Shown here in pieces: positions 16,758-24,516 of a DNA stretch of 53,357 bases (its first letter is position 1; each line of letters starts with the position of its first letter). The notes beneath the pieces were generated by a model. It had not been told where the DNA came from. It saw only the letters and a list, made by a program, of their open reading frames with translations, and did not search any database. The position numbers were made by a program, and so were the translations under genes. The stretch lies in contig CAKPDJ010000005.1 in the NCBI GenBank assembly GCA_934148875.1, positions 1 to 53,357 of the forward strand, in the 5' to 3' direction. The stretch is from an uncultured Bacilli bacterium (GTDB taxonomy: Bacteria > Bacillota_I > Bacilli_A > RF39 > UBA660).

Positions 16758-17291
16758 CTAATTATTTATAAACTCATATTCTTTAATTTCACAGTTTTTA
16801 AGTCCCCTATTTAAAAACTTGCCATCACCAATTCCTTCAAAATATCCACTAAAAGCCTTAGATACTCCAGAATGGGCAACTATCAGCACAGTTTCATAAT
16901 TTTTTGTTTTTAACTCATCTAAAAAGTTATATACTCTTTTAAAGAAATCTTGAATGTTCTCACTAGTACCATACTGAATATTAGTATAATAATTCCAATA
17001 TTCTTCTCTATTCGTTACTTCCAAAGGTTTCCCACTCAAATCTCCACAATCTCTTTCTCTTAAACGATCATCAGTAATAATACTATCATCATAATATGTT
17101 AATATATTTTCAGTATGCATCGTTCTTAAAAGTGGAGATGCTATTACTACATCAAATTTTATATCTTTAACTTTATCTCTTAAATCTAATGCTTGCATAA
17201 CTCCTTTATCTGTTAAATCTTCATCTTCTCCATTATAGATTCCAAATGCGTTATGAGGGACCTCACCATGTCTTACTATATATACTTCCAT
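16758..17291 (-). CDS. Histidine phosphatase family protein (phosphoglycerate mutase-like)
   Basis: A 177-residue protein with the catalytic R7-H8-G9 motif (VYIVRHGE), the acidic general-base region (RLRERDCGDLSG) and the second catalytic His in VLIVAHSGVSKAF. It belongs to the phosphoglycerate mutase/phosphatase superfamily. Such small members dephosphorylate sugar phosphates, nucleotides or alpha-ribazole phosphate; the substrate cannot be fixed here. The ATG at 17291 was chosen because GGAGG lies 5 nt upstream; the ATG at 17303 overlaps that site. It is 14 nt downstream of the tRNA-editing-like gene, so they are cotranscribed. Confidence 0.9.
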   Translation of the reverse strand: MEVYIVRHGEVPHNAFGIYNGEDEDLTDKGVMQALDLRDKVKDIKFDVVIASPLLRTMHTENILTYYDDSIITDDRLRERDCGDLSGKPLEVTNREEYWNYYTNIQYGTSENIQDFFKRVYNFLDELKTKNYETVLIVAHSGVSKAFSGYFEGIGDGKFLNRGLKNCEIKEYEFINN

Positions 17292-17305
17292 ACTTACCTC
17301 CATTT

Positions 17306-17794
17306 TTATAATTGAATTATATCAACCATATTACCATGTTCTCTAATAATGTCAATTAAATCTTCTACCTTTAACCAAACAGTAGCAGTATTATCATTAG
17401 GGTGAACTGCTATTAAATGATTTCCTTCCAAAAACTCCTTATCTAAATAAAATTTTACTTTTAAATTACTATCATTTAATAAGCCAAATGGCGTTACAGC
17501 ACCAGGTGTTAACTTTAAAAAAGTAAATAAATCATCACTACTAGCAAAACTTAATGGCCTAGTATGATACTCTTTCCTAAAATTCTTTAAGTTAACTCTT
17601 TTATTATTTTTAACCGTTATCAGATAATAATTTTCTTTCTTATCATCGCAAACAAACAAATTTTTGGCATCGCTATCTGGGTATGGAATATCTAGTTTTG
17701 ATAAATCCTCCATCGTATAAACTGCTTCATGTTCTATTAATTCATACCGTATATTCTTTTTATTTAAATAATCATAAATCATTTCTTTATTCAT
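17306..17794 (-). CDS. Prolyl-tRNA editing-type (PrdX/YbaK) deacylase
   Basis: A 162-residue YbaK/ProRS-editing-domain protein. Conserved features are the central Lys in VKNNKRVNLKNF, the substrate loop LTPGAVTPFGLLND and the late HPNDNTATVWL. These free-standing domains hydrolyse mischarged tRNAs, PrdX-like members typically Ala-tRNA(Pro). AGGTGA precedes the ATG. It is the first gene of a two-gene unit with the histidine phosphatase; a TATAAT-like -10 (17820-17815) lies upstream. Confidence 0.9.
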   Translation of the reverse strand: MNKEMIYDYLNKKNIRYELIEHEAVYTMEDLSKLDIPYPDSDAKNLFVCDDKKENYYLITVKNNKRVNLKNFRKEYHTRPLSFASSDDLFTFLKLTPGAVTPFGLLNDSNLKVKFYLDKEFLEGNHLIAVHPNDNTATVWLKVEDLIDIIREHGNMVDIIQL

Positions 17795-17814
17795 ATGTCA
17801 CCTATTCTAGATTA

Positions 17815-17820
17815 ATTATA
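17815..17820 (-). promoter_or_regulatory. Candidate -10 box (TATAAT) after a terminator
   Basis: On the minus strand the run TATAGTATAAT lies just after the T-tract of the 17833-17863 terminator and 20 nt before the start of the PrdX-like gene. An almost identical terminator/-10 module recurs at 18547-18610. No good -35 is visible. Confidence 0.4.
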
Positions 17821-17832
17821 CTATAAAAAAAG

Positions 17833-17863
17833 AAAAATCTATAATGTATTTAAGTATTATAGA
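17833..17863 (-). terminator. Terminator of the 17901 Nudix gene
   Basis: TCTATAAT (17838-17845) pairs with ATTATAGA (17856-17863), then TTTTTCTTTTTTT on the minus strand. It is one of two nearly identical copies. Confidence 0.8.
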
Positions 17864-17900
17864 CTAAATATTTCTAACCTTTAAAATTATAAATATTATA

Positions 17901-18494
17901 TTATTTTTTTATTTTCATATATACATCTAGTAAATCAGGATCATTTTGATTTTCTGGCAAGTTATCAAAATCAAAGAATTTCATATTTTTAGATTCACTA
18001 TCCCATTTTAAATTACCAGTATAATTTTTAACACAATATAATACTGTATTATTAATTACTACATCACCATTAGGATAACTATTTTTTCTTGATAAGCCAG
18101 AAACGATATCAATTAATTCTAAATCTTCCTCTTTTACATCTAAATTGGTTTCTTCCTTTATTTCTCTAATAATTGTATCCTGAAATCTTTCTCCTAATTC
18201 TTGACAGCCACCTGGAAGTCCCCATTTATCCCTATCAGCCCTAAACTGAAGTAAAACTTGTCCTTTTTCATTTAAAATAATGGCTGCTGCTCCATCTTGT
18301 AGTAAAACAAAACGATGCTTTAACTCTCCCATACATAATCTTGTAAATACTGGATAGCCAATAACATTACTTAATTCAATAATTTCATCTACTGAAAGTA
18401 ATTCAAATAAACTTTTAATTTCTTCATAAGATAAGTTTCTTTTTTCTTCTGAAGATAGCTTTTTTATATTATCAATTAATTGTGAATGATTCAT
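17901..18494 (-). CDS. Nudix hydrolase with N-terminal extension
   Basis: A 197-residue protein. Residues ~1-60 are helical and family-specific. The Nudix fold follows, with the box starting at GGCQELGE and ending at IKEETNL (G-x5-E-x7-RE-x2-EE-x-G type), so the metal-binding Glu residues are present. Nudix enzymes hydrolyse nucleoside diphosphates linked to another group; substrate unknown. AGGAG precedes the ATG. It stands alone between two copies of a repeated terminator. The core resembles the 20241 Nudix protein (WGLPGG/WGIPGG, YPNGD) and they are likely paralogues. Confidence 0.88.
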   Translation of the reverse strand: MNHSQLIDNIKKLSSEEKRNLSYEEIKSLFELLSVDEIIELSNVIGYPVFTRLCMGELKHRFVLLQDGAAAIILNEKGQVLLQFRADRDKWGLPGGCQELGERFQDTIIREIKEETNLDVKEEDLELIDIVSGLSRKNSYPNGDVVINNTVLYCVKNYTGNLKWDSESKNMKFFDFDNLPENQNDPDLLDVYMKIKK

Positions 18495-18560
18495 AAATAT
18501 CTCCTAACTATTTAAAAAATTATAATGTAAACAACACTATTTCAAACTAATTATACTATA

Positions 18561-18598
18561 AAAAAAGAAAAATCTGTAATGTATTTAAACATTATAGA
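18561..18598 (-). terminator. Terminator of the 18609 flavodoxin unit
   Basis: TCTGTAAT (18573-18580) pairs with ATTATAGA (18591-18598), followed on the minus strand by TTTTTCTTTTTTT and a TATAGTATAAT sequence. It is a near-copy of the 17812-17876 module. Confidence 0.8.
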
Positions 18599-18608
18599 TT
18601 AAATATTT

Positions 18609-19085
18609 TTATAAACTATTAATCCAACTATCAATATCTTCTTCACTTGTTACTAAAGTATCAGAATAACTTTTAAAAACAATATTCATTTCTTTTTCTA
18701 CCTTAGAATTAGGACACATTTCTTTTATTTCCTTAAAAGTTTTACCAAGCCAACCTGCATTAGTAGCAAAAGGAATAACTCTTTTTCCATCTAAATTATA
18801 ATGACTTAAAAAAGTTCTAATAGCTGGTACTGGACGATACCACCAAACTGGTGTACCTAAAATAATAGTATCATATTTATCTAAATCAACATGAATATCT
18901 TGTATTTCTGGCAAATGATTACTAGATTCACTATTTTGTTCATCATTTACTACGGAATCATAATCATCAGAATAAGGAACAACTGTTTTAATTTCTAAAA
19001 TATCATAACCTAGTTTTTCCTTTATTCTATTACTAATCATTCTAGTATGATTGGTATAAGAAAAATAAACAATAATCTTTTTCAT
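18609..19085 (-). CDS. Flavodoxin
   Basis: A 158-residue flavodoxin-fold protein. The N-terminal phosphate-binding loop is YFSYTNHTRM, and the loop LGTPVWWYRPVPAIRTFL contributes the aromatic residues that stack on FMN. It carries single electrons or reduces small molecules. The ATG at 19085 overlaps the stop of the upstream DUF362 gene (TAATG), and GGAG is correctly spaced; the ATG at 19091 is too close to that site. The pairing with DUF362 and with a second flavodoxin at 21949 suggests a shared redox role. Confidence 0.9.
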   Translation of the reverse strand: MKKIIVYFSYTNHTRMISNRIKEKLGYDILEIKTVVPYSDDYDSVVNDEQNSESSNHLPEIQDIHVDLDKYDTIILGTPVWWYRPVPAIRTFLSHYNLDGKRVIPFATNAGWLGKTFKEIKEMCPNSKVEKEMNIVFKSYSDTLVTSEEDIDSWINSL

Positions 19086-19981
19086 TAGCATTCTCCATCA
19101 ATATTAATAATTTCGTATTCACGATTTCCAATTCCAAGTTCATAAGCTCTTTCTACTGTATGAATGGCATGTTTTTCTTTCATTCTATTAATTAAAGATT
19201 CCCTACCAGGGTCATTAGAATTCATGATTGTATCATAACAACATTGATCAAGTGCAACTGGATCAATACTTGCAAATATTCCAATATCTTCCATTTCTGG
19301 ATCTTTAGGATTAGAATCACAATCACAATCTATTGAAATTTTATTAGCAACATTGATATAAGCCATATTTTCTGGTTTGAAATACTCAACAACAGCCTTA
19401 TCAGCTTCTGCCATACTCTCTAAGAAACCATCTTGATCTTCTATTAAATTCCACATTTCTTTCGTGTCTTTTGTTCTTCCTACAGAATGAATCCAAGCCT
19501 TTCCATTACTAGAAGCTACTCCAATACTAATGTTTTTTAAGGCTCCACCAAAGCCACCCATAGCGTGTCCTTTAAAATGAGATAATACCAACATAGAATC
19601 ATAGTTTTGAATATGACTTCCTACAATATTTTTGTTTTGTAAATGTTCTCCACCATGAACAGGAATTTCTATTTCTCCTTCTTCGTCCATAATGTCACAT
19701 GGAGCAATTCCTGTAAAGCCATGTGCCTTAATAATTTCCCAGTGATCACTTGAAGTCATTCTTTTTCCTGGATAGGCTGTATTACATTCTACAATTGTTC
19801 CCTTTAATTTTTGAACTAATCCTTTAATTAAATTGGGATCTAAGTAGTTATGACCACCCATTTCTCCTGTTGATATTTTAACAGCTACTTTTCCTTTTAA
19901 ATTTCGATTTAGTGCCTCATATATTTTGATAAGTCCTTCTTCACTAATATCTTTTGTAAAATAAACTTTTGATTTTTCCAT
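19085..19981 (-). CDS. DUF362 domain-containing protein
   Basis: A 298-residue DUF362 protein: GKVAVKISTGEMGGHNYLDPNL near the start, then VHGGEHLQNK, VLSHFKGHAMGGFGGALKN and a Cys cluster DCDCDSNP. Many DUF362 proteins carry a C-terminal 2[4Fe-4S] ferredoxin domain; this one does not and has only scattered Cys, so it is the short form. Function of the family is unknown, with redox links inferred from context. AAAGGAATG precedes the ATG. It is translationally coupled to a flavodoxin. Confidence 0.85.
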   Translation of the reverse strand: MEKSKVYFTKDISEEGLIKIYEALNRNLKGKVAVKISTGEMGGHNYLDPNLIKGLVQKLKGTIVECNTAYPGKRMTSSDHWEIIKAHGFTGIAPCDIMDEEGEIEIPVHGGEHLQNKNIVGSHIQNYDSMLVLSHFKGHAMGGFGGALKNISIGVASSNGKAWIHSVGRTKDTKEMWNLIEDQDGFLESMAEADKAVVEYFKPENMAYINVANKISIDCDCDSNPKDPEMEDIGIFASIDPVALDQCCYDTIMNSNDPGRESLINRMKEKHAIHTVERAYELGIGNREYEIINIDGEC

Positions 19982-19996
19982 ACATTTTCATTCCTT

Positions 19997-20191
19997 TTAA
20001 TTTAATTTCATATATTCATCATCGGTCACTGCTTCACACCACTCATTTGAAGTTTCTTCTCCAGGTACTTCTACTGCTAAATGACTGAACCAACTACCCT
20101 TTTTAGCTCCATGCCAATGCTTTACATTAGCAGGTATCGTAATAACCATACCTGGAATTAAGCTGATAGCATCTTTTCCTTCTTCTTGATA
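19997..20191 (-). pseudogene. C-terminal fragment of a duplicated cupin gene
   Basis: This stretch is nearly identical to the 3' part of the intact cupin gene (about 20708-20902). It encodes LIPGMVITIPANVKHWHGAK, then a run to EWCEAVTDDEYMKLN and stop. Similarity ends abruptly near 20191, where the intact copy continues with its metal-site half. The fragment lacks a start codon and the first cupin motif, so it is a dead partial duplication. The Nudix gene at 20241 lies between the fragment and the full copy. Confidence 0.88.
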
Positions 20192-20240
20192 GGAGACTGG
20201 AATTTATGCAAGCCTATCTCATAAAAAAATTACTATATAA

Positions 20241-20699
20241 TCAATCTATTTTTATTTGACCATTTATTATTTTATCGCATATTGCTTTGGCTCTAGACTC
20301 CAATAAAGGGAGATTATCTAATTTAAAAAATCTTAATTCTTTAGACTCATTATCTCCAACCATAATAGTACCACTATAATTTTCTACTTTAAACAAAACA
20401 ATAACTGTACACATTTTATCTCCGTTTGGATATTCGAAGTAATATTCATCTCCTGATAAAACATCAACCAATTTCAAATCTTTAGCATCAATTCCTGCTT
20501 CCTCTTTAAGTTCTCTTATTGCAGTGTCTTGTATTGTTTCGTGAAGCTCCATAGAACCTCCTGGTATTCCCCACGTATTAGTATCTGTCCTCAAGTTTAA
20601 TAATAATTCCTTATTTTTATTGAAGACTAGAGTAGTAGCACCTAAACCAATTAATGTATCGTGACTCACTTTTTTTCTTAAATCCATTATATAACCCAT
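20241..20699 (-). CDS. Nudix hydrolase
   Basis: A 152-residue Nudix protein; the box starts GGSMELHE and ends LKEEAGI, with the RE and EE metal ligands intact. YPNGDKM and the overall order resemble the 17901 Nudix protein. The start was taken as ATG 20699 because GGGAG lies about 10 nt upstream; an in-frame GTG at 20708 sits too close to that site. It is 5 nt downstream of the cupin gene and probably cotranscribed. Substrate unknown. Confidence 0.85.
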   Translation of the reverse strand: MGYIMDLRKKVSHDTLIGLGATTLVFNKNKELLLNLRTDTNTWGIPGGSMELHETIQDTAIRELKEEAGIDAKDLKLVDVLSGDEYYFEYPNGDKMCTVIVLFKVENYSGTIMVGDNESKELRFFKLDNLPLLESRAKAICDKIINGQIKID

Positions 20700-20704
20700 A
20701 GTTC

Positions 20705-21136
20705 TCACTCTCCCAACTTATTATATTCTTCATCAGTCACTGCTTCACACCATTCGTTTGAAGTATTTTCGCCTGGTACTTCTACTGCTAAATGACTAAA
20801 CCAACTATCATTTTTAGCCCCATGCCAATGCTTTACATTAGCAGGTATCGTAATAACCATACCTGGAGTTAAGCTAATTGCCTCTTTTCCTTCTTCTTGA
20901 TACCAGCCTTCTCCAGCTACACAGATTAGAATTTGACCTCCACCACTTTTAGCATGATGTATATGCCAGTTATTTCTACAACCAGGTTCAAAAGTAACAT
21001 TAGCAATAAATAAACTTGTTTTATTCATATCTGTAAGTGGGTTTAAATAACTGTTACCAATAAAATATTTAGCAAAATTAACATTAGGTTCCCCTAATCC
21101 AAAAACATTTTCCTTTTCAAATTCTTGTTTATTCAT
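20705..21136 (-). CDS. Cupin-domain protein
   Basis: A small single-domain cupin (143 residues). Cupin motif 1 supplies NWHIHHAKSGGGQILICVAGEGWYQEE in two adjoining pieces, and motif 2 is PGMVITIPANVKHWHGA, giving the usual three His and one Glu metal ligands. It resembles the YhhW/carboxymuconolactone-linked cupins often found beside CMD and flavodoxin genes. The ATG at 21136 has GGGAG 8 nt upstream; the ATG at 21151 overlaps it. A truncated duplicate of its 3' part lies at 19997-20191. Confidence 0.87.
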   Translation of the reverse strand: MNKQEFEKENVFGLGEPNVNFAKYFIGNSYLNPLTDMNKTSLFIANVTFEPGCRNNWHIHHAKSGGGQILICVAGEGWYQEEGKEAISLTPGMVITIPANVKHWHGAKNDSWFSHLAVEVPGENTSNEWCEAVTDEEYNKLGE

Positions 21137-21153
21137 TTCATCTACTCCCATAT

Positions 21154-21621
21154 TTATATATTATTTTCCATTATTTTTCTTTCCAATCTTTCTATAAAAA
21201 AGACTTGTGTTGGGTGAATAAATTTTTTAGCTTCTTGAATAGAAAACCATTTAATTTTATCCATTTCTGGAAATTCTTGATAAATTCCTGACTTAATAGG
21301 CCATTCTAATTTAAAATAATTACTTTGAAAAGATGATATATCACCATCAAAATAACTTTCAAACATAATTACTAGTTTTTTCTTAGAAACTTTTTTAGTA
21401 GCAAGATATGAAATATTACTGCTAAGGGGTAAATTTGTTTCTTCAAAGCTTTCCCTTTTAGCAGCATCATAAATTTTTTCATTTTCTTCTACTAATCCTT
21501 TTTGAATAGACCAAGCACCAAAATCATTATTTTCCCAATATGGTCCACCAAAATGGGTTAATAACACAAAACACTCATTGTTTTCTTTTTTCCACAATAA
21601 TACTCCTGCACTTCTTCTCAT
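21154..21621 (-). CDS. Nudix hydrolase (Ap4A-type-like)
   Basis: A 155-residue Nudix enzyme. SAGVLLWKKENN and WSIQKGLVEENE lead into the box ending FEETNLPL, with RE and EE present. The start SAGVLLW followed by FLVHPGGP-like HFGGPYWENND is characteristic of NUDIX proteins annotated as diadenosine polyphosphate or NTP hydrolases. GGGGG precedes the ATG. It sits between the cupin and CMD genes with 11-17-nt gaps, so it belongs to the same transcript. Confidence 0.88.
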   Translation of the reverse strand: MRRSAGVLLWKKENNECFVLLTHFGGPYWENNDFGAWSIQKGLVEENEKIYDAAKRESFEETNLPLSSNISYLATKKVSKKKLVIMFESYFDGDISSFQSNYFKLEWPIKSGIYQEFPEMDKIKWFSIQEAKKFIHPTQVFFIERLERKIMENNI

Positions 21622-21632
21622 TTTCTAACCCC

Positions 21633-21956
21633 CTAATCGTTATCCTTATATATTTCTTTAGCTAAATTAAATACACTCCAACCCTTAGCCCAACCGACAT
21701 AAAAAGCAACATGCGTAATAATTCCTGCCATTTCTTCTTTGGTAACCCCATTCTTCTTAGCATTTTCTAAATGATACTTTAAAGAATTATCAGTGATACC
21801 AGATGACATTAAAGCAACTACTGTAATGATGCATCTTGTTTTTAAATCAATCGAATCATCATTCCAATTTTCACCAAATAAAATATCATCATTATAATGA
21901 GCAAACTTAGGAGCAAATTCTCCTAAAGTTTCTCTTCCTGCTGTTTGTTTAATCAT
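21633..21956 (-). CDS. Carboxymuconolactone decarboxylase (CMD) family protein
   Basis: A 107-residue AhpD-like alpha-helical protein (FGENWNDDSIDLKTRCIITVVAL in two parts, then HLENAKKNGVTKEEMAGIITHVAFYVGW). The CxxC redox pair of true AhpD peroxidases is absent, so a thiol-peroxidase role is unlikely; it resembles the 4-carboxymuconolactone decarboxylase-like proteins of unknown activity. It overlaps the upstream flavodoxin by 8 nt, so coupling is likely. Probably acts in the same redox unit. Confidence 0.85.
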   Translation of the reverse strand: MIKQTAGRETLGEFAPKFAHYNDDILFGENWNDDSIDLKTRCIITVVALMSSGITDNSLKYHLENAKKNGVTKEEMAGIITHVAFYVGWAKGWSVFNLAKEIYKDND

Positions 21957-22458
21957 GATTACACCACTTTTCTATTTTTTCTAAAGATGATTTCGCACTA
22001 CTTCCACGAATAGCTAATCCATCTTTTATAGTAGCATTCTTACAAAATCTATGCACATCTTCCATAATACTACCTAATCCTGAACCTTCATGAGTAGAAA
22101 AAGGCATCACAACTTTACCAGTAAAATCAAGACCTTCTAATACTGTAAATAAAGGACAAGGGTAATGTCCACACCAGATAGGTCCACCAATATAAATGGT
22201 ATCATAGTTATCTAAACTACTTAAATGATTTTTAACTTCAGGTCTAATATCATTCTCAAGTTCTTCTTTTGCTACATCACAACATTCATGATAATTATAT
22301 GGATACTCCTTAACAGGTTCAACCTTAAAAAGATCTGCCCCAACAATCTTACTAATTTCTTCTGCTACAATTTCTGTATTTCCTTTATCAATATTTCTAA
22401 TTCCATTTTCCATATAATTTTCACCAGTATGGGAAAAATAAATAACTAAACTTTTCAT
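21949..22458 (-). CDS. Flavodoxin
   Basis: A 169-residue flavodoxin. The N-terminal FMN phosphate loop is VIYFSHTGENYM, with GNTEIVAEEI next, then YDTIYIGGPIWCGHYPCP for the ring-stacking loop. The ATG at 22458 follows AAAGGAAG at good distance; an upstream in-frame ATG at 22512 would add 18 atypical residues with no such site. It is followed by overlapping CMD and then cupin/Nudix genes, and preceded (94 nt) by a MerR regulator on the same strand, its probable controller. Confidence 0.9.
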   Translation of the reverse strand: MKSLVIYFSHTGENYMENGIRNIDKGNTEIVAEEISKIVGADLFKVEPVKEYPYNYHECCDVAKEELENDIRPEVKNHLSSLDNYDTIYIGGPIWCGHYPCPLFTVLEGLDFTGKVVMPFSTHEGSGLGSIMEDVHRFCKNATIKDGLAIRGSSAKSSLEKIEKWCNHD

Positions 22459-22552
22459 AAAATCTTCCTTTCTTTTACTATTTAACTCTTTAATCCAATT
22501 ACTCACTTTCATCTTAGAACAATAAGTCTTACCTAAAATTAAATTATCCTCT

Positions 22553-22936
22553 TTATATTTCCTCTGTGAAATCTTTTCTGATACCTTCTTCTATTTCTGA
22601 ATATAGTCCTATCTTATAATCAAGTCTTTCTATTGCTTTCGTAATTTCTTCTTGCTTAGAAACTAATATTTTTCTCTGTTCCACTAACAATTCTTTTCTA
22701 GCACTAACTGTTTTCTTACCTTCTTTAAATAAATCCATATATTTAACTAATGCTTCAATTTGCATACCAGCTGACCTCATACACTTAATAAACTCAATTT
22801 GTCTACAAGATTTATCATCATAATTTCTAATACCAGACTTATTTCTTGGTACATTAGAAAGTAATCCTATCTTTTCATAATAACGAAGAGTATCTTGGCT
22901 TAAATCATATTTTTTACTTACTTCTGAGATTGTCAT
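22553..22936 (-). CDS. MerR-family transcriptional regulator
   Basis: A 127-residue MerR protein: N-terminal winged helix MTISEVSKKYDLSQDTLRYY followed by EKIGLL, then a long dimerisation helix (LVEQRKILVSKQEEITKAIERL). There is no C-terminal metal-binding Cys cluster, so it belongs to the YhdM/AdhR-like group found beside flavodoxin, CMD and cupin genes, often sensing aldehydes or electrophiles. AGGTG precedes the ATG. It probably regulates the downstream redox genes by twisting an over-long promoter spacer. Confidence 0.92.
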   Translation of the reverse strand: MTISEVSKKYDLSQDTLRYYEKIGLLSNVPRNKSGIRNYDDKSCRQIEFIKCMRSAGMQIEALVKYMDLFKEGKKTVSARKELLVEQRKILVSKQEEITKAIERLDYKIGLYSEIEEGIRKDFTEEI

Positions 22937-22943
22937 ACTACAC

Positions 22944-23162
22944 CTACTTTAACAAATTAAGAATATCTTCCGTAATTTGCCATTTCGTTAATCTATTCTC
23001 TTTCAATAAACTATTCACATCATGTCTATCATAAAAAGCTTTTTTAATACCATAATTTTTAACTAGCATATCACTACTTCCATAATAACTAGCTATTTTT
23101 TCACCAAATTTGCCATCTAAAATGCCATCTTTTAGAGTAATTCCTAGTTTATTATTTAACAT
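22944..23162 (-). CDS. Hypothetical 72-residue protein
   Basis: I do not recognise it. It is a soluble, mixed-charge protein starting MLNNKLGITLKDGILDGKFG and ending in EDILNLLK, with predicted helices in the second half. The ATG at 23162 is preceded by AAAGGAG; a start at 23216 would add 18 residues without a site. It is 7 nt upstream of the MerR gene and so cotranscribed with it. Confidence 0.6.
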   Translation of the reverse strand: MLNNKLGITLKDGILDGKFGEKIASYYGSSDMLVKNYGIKKAFYDRHDVNSLLKENRLTKWQITEDILNLLK

Positions 23163-23333
23163 AATTTTCTCCTTTAAACTACTAATAATATAGCATATTT
23201 CGAAACCTTTTTCCACGGAAAAATTTTCATATCTTTGATTTGATAAAACTAATTTTAAGTATAACTAATACATTATTATCGATACCAATTAAAGCTGTAA
23301 AATTTTATCATTAAGTATGACTTCTCTTTCATA

Positions 23334-23371
23334 CAAAAAAGAAAAATCACTTACAATAAAGCAATTTTTCT
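23334..23371 (-). terminator. Terminator downstream of the surface cluster
   Basis: AGAAAAAT (23340-23347) pairs with ATTTTTCT (23364-23371); TTTTTT follows on the minus strand. It is 114 nt past the stop of the 23485 gene. The rest of 23217-23484 shows no gene; a short sequence TCATTAAGTATGA at about 23308 recurs at 24449, beside the next terminator. Confidence 0.6.
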
Positions 23372-23484
23372 AAAAATATTTTATTTTGTTTAAACAAATT
23401 CATTTAAAATAGAAACTATTAATTAGTATTAACCATTTTTTTCATATTTTTTAAGCCCTTATTTAGATTACCATCTACTACTAT

Positions 23485-24018
23485 TTAATTAATTTCCAGT
23501 ATTATTTGACCATTATTTATAGGAATATTATTATAATTTGCATCCATTAAAGTAAATTTTCTAACCGGTGCATTAGGATTAACTATTTCAACTGTTTTAT
23601 TTTGTTCAGTTAATATAATTGATTTCAAAGTATCATCAAAGGTATGTCCACCATCACTAGCTACTTGTTTATAATATATAGGTAATCCACCTGCGTTAGA
23701 AAAAGGTACATTTTCAAATGTAGCATTACCATTTTGATTAGTAGTAACTTCTAATCCTTGTACAGTACCAGTAGAATCTGTTCTAATAAATCTAGCTCCT
23801 ACTACATCTATTCCATCATTGTCTACTACATGTAATGTTAAAACACCATCAGCACTAATAGTAAAATAGTAAGTGTCAGTGTTATCAACAATAGTAACAT
23901 TTTTAGGATTTAATGTATTGGCATTATAACCATTAACTACGGCTGTAGCATTATAAGTACCATTCGTTAATTCTATACTACCACTGCCATTAATTATTGA
24001 AACTGTATGTCTTGCCAT
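23485..24018 (-). CDS. Prealbumin-like (SpaA/Cna-B type) surface protein
   Basis: A 177-residue beta-rich protein without signal peptide or membrane anchor. It starts with HTVSIINGSGSIELTNGTYN, continues through repeated beta strands, and contains a carboxypeptidase-regulatory-like domain (LTLHVVDNDGIDVVGARFIR, then NGNATFENVPF). It is a clear paralogue of the 26776 protein (GVLTLHV/GILKIHV, GARFIRTDSTG/GAIFMRTDITG). GGAGG precedes the ATG, which overlaps the upstream gene by 25 nt. Clustered with collagen-like proteins; a spore-coat or exosporium role is inferred. Confidence 0.7.
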   Translation of the reverse strand: MARHTVSIINGSGSIELTNGTYNATAVVNGYNANTLNPKNVTIVDNTDTYYFTISADGVLTLHVVDNDGIDVVGARFIRTDSTGTVQGLEVTTNQNGNATFENVPFSNAGGLPIYYKQVASDGGHTFDDTLKSIILTEQNKTVEIVNPNAPVRKFTLMDANYNNIPINNGQIILEIN

Positions 24019-24347
24019 AAAACTATCTTTCCTCCTTCTATCTTAATATTTGGATAATTAGTATCAATTAATAATAATGTAATAGGATGATTATCTATTT
24101 TATTATTAATATCTATTTGATAAGTCTTATTTTTTATAGCAAGTAAAGGTATAATAAGTGTCTTAATATTTGATAAAATATATACCTGATAAATTTCATT
24201 ATCACATACTGGTATTTCTATATTACCATAATGGTCTGTTATACCTTTAAAAACAGTTTTATTACATCTGTCTTTTATAATAATTTTAGATTGATAACAT
24301 CCTAAATAATTATTAAATTTTATTTTGATATAAATATAATCTTTCAT
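23994..24347 (-). CDS. Unknown beta-rich 117-residue protein of the surface cluster
   Basis: I do not recognise it. The sequence alternates hydrophobic and polar residues (YIYIKIKFNNYLGCYQSKII, then GNIEIPVCDNEIYQVYIL), pointing to an all-beta fold, possibly a short prealbumin-like domain (TVFKGITDHYGNIEIP resembles the NATFENVPF region of its neighbour). No signal peptide. GGGGTGAT precedes the ATG and a CATAAAAT -10 candidate lies 21 bp upstream. It overlaps the next gene by 25 nt. Confidence 0.6.
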   Translation of the reverse strand: MKDYIYIKIKFNNYLGCYQSKIIIKDRCNKTVFKGITDHYGNIEIPVCDNEIYQVYILSNIKTLIIPLLAIKNKTYQIDINNKIDNHPITLLLIDTNYPNIKIEGGKIVLWQDIQFQ

Positions 24348-24367
24348 AAATCACCCCATTATAATAT

Positions 24368-24375
24368 ATTTTATG
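24368..24375 (-). promoter_or_regulatory. Possible sporulation-sigma -10 element (CATAAAAT)
   Basis: CATAAAAT on the minus strand, 21 bp before the start of the 23994-24347 gene and identical to the octamer before the collagen gene at 292. One mismatch to the SigE -10 consensus; no convincing -35. Confidence 0.25.
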
Positions 24376-24473
24376 AACCTTTTTTATTTTAAGTAATGAC
24401 ATTTTAATCAAAACAAAGTAATAGATTACTTAAATTCATAGAATTTTTTCATTAAGTATGATTTTCTTATCAT

Positions 24474-24510
24474 AAAAAAAGTAGGTACAATTTTTCTGTA
24501 TCTACTTTTT
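24474..24510 (-). terminator. Terminator of the 24517 collagen-like gene
   Basis: AAAAAGTAGGTACA (24476-24489) pairs with TGTATCTACTTTTT (24497-24510), one G-T wobble, followed by T7 on the minus strand. It lies 6 nt after the stop codon. Confidence 0.85.
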
Positions 24511-24516
24511 ATAATT

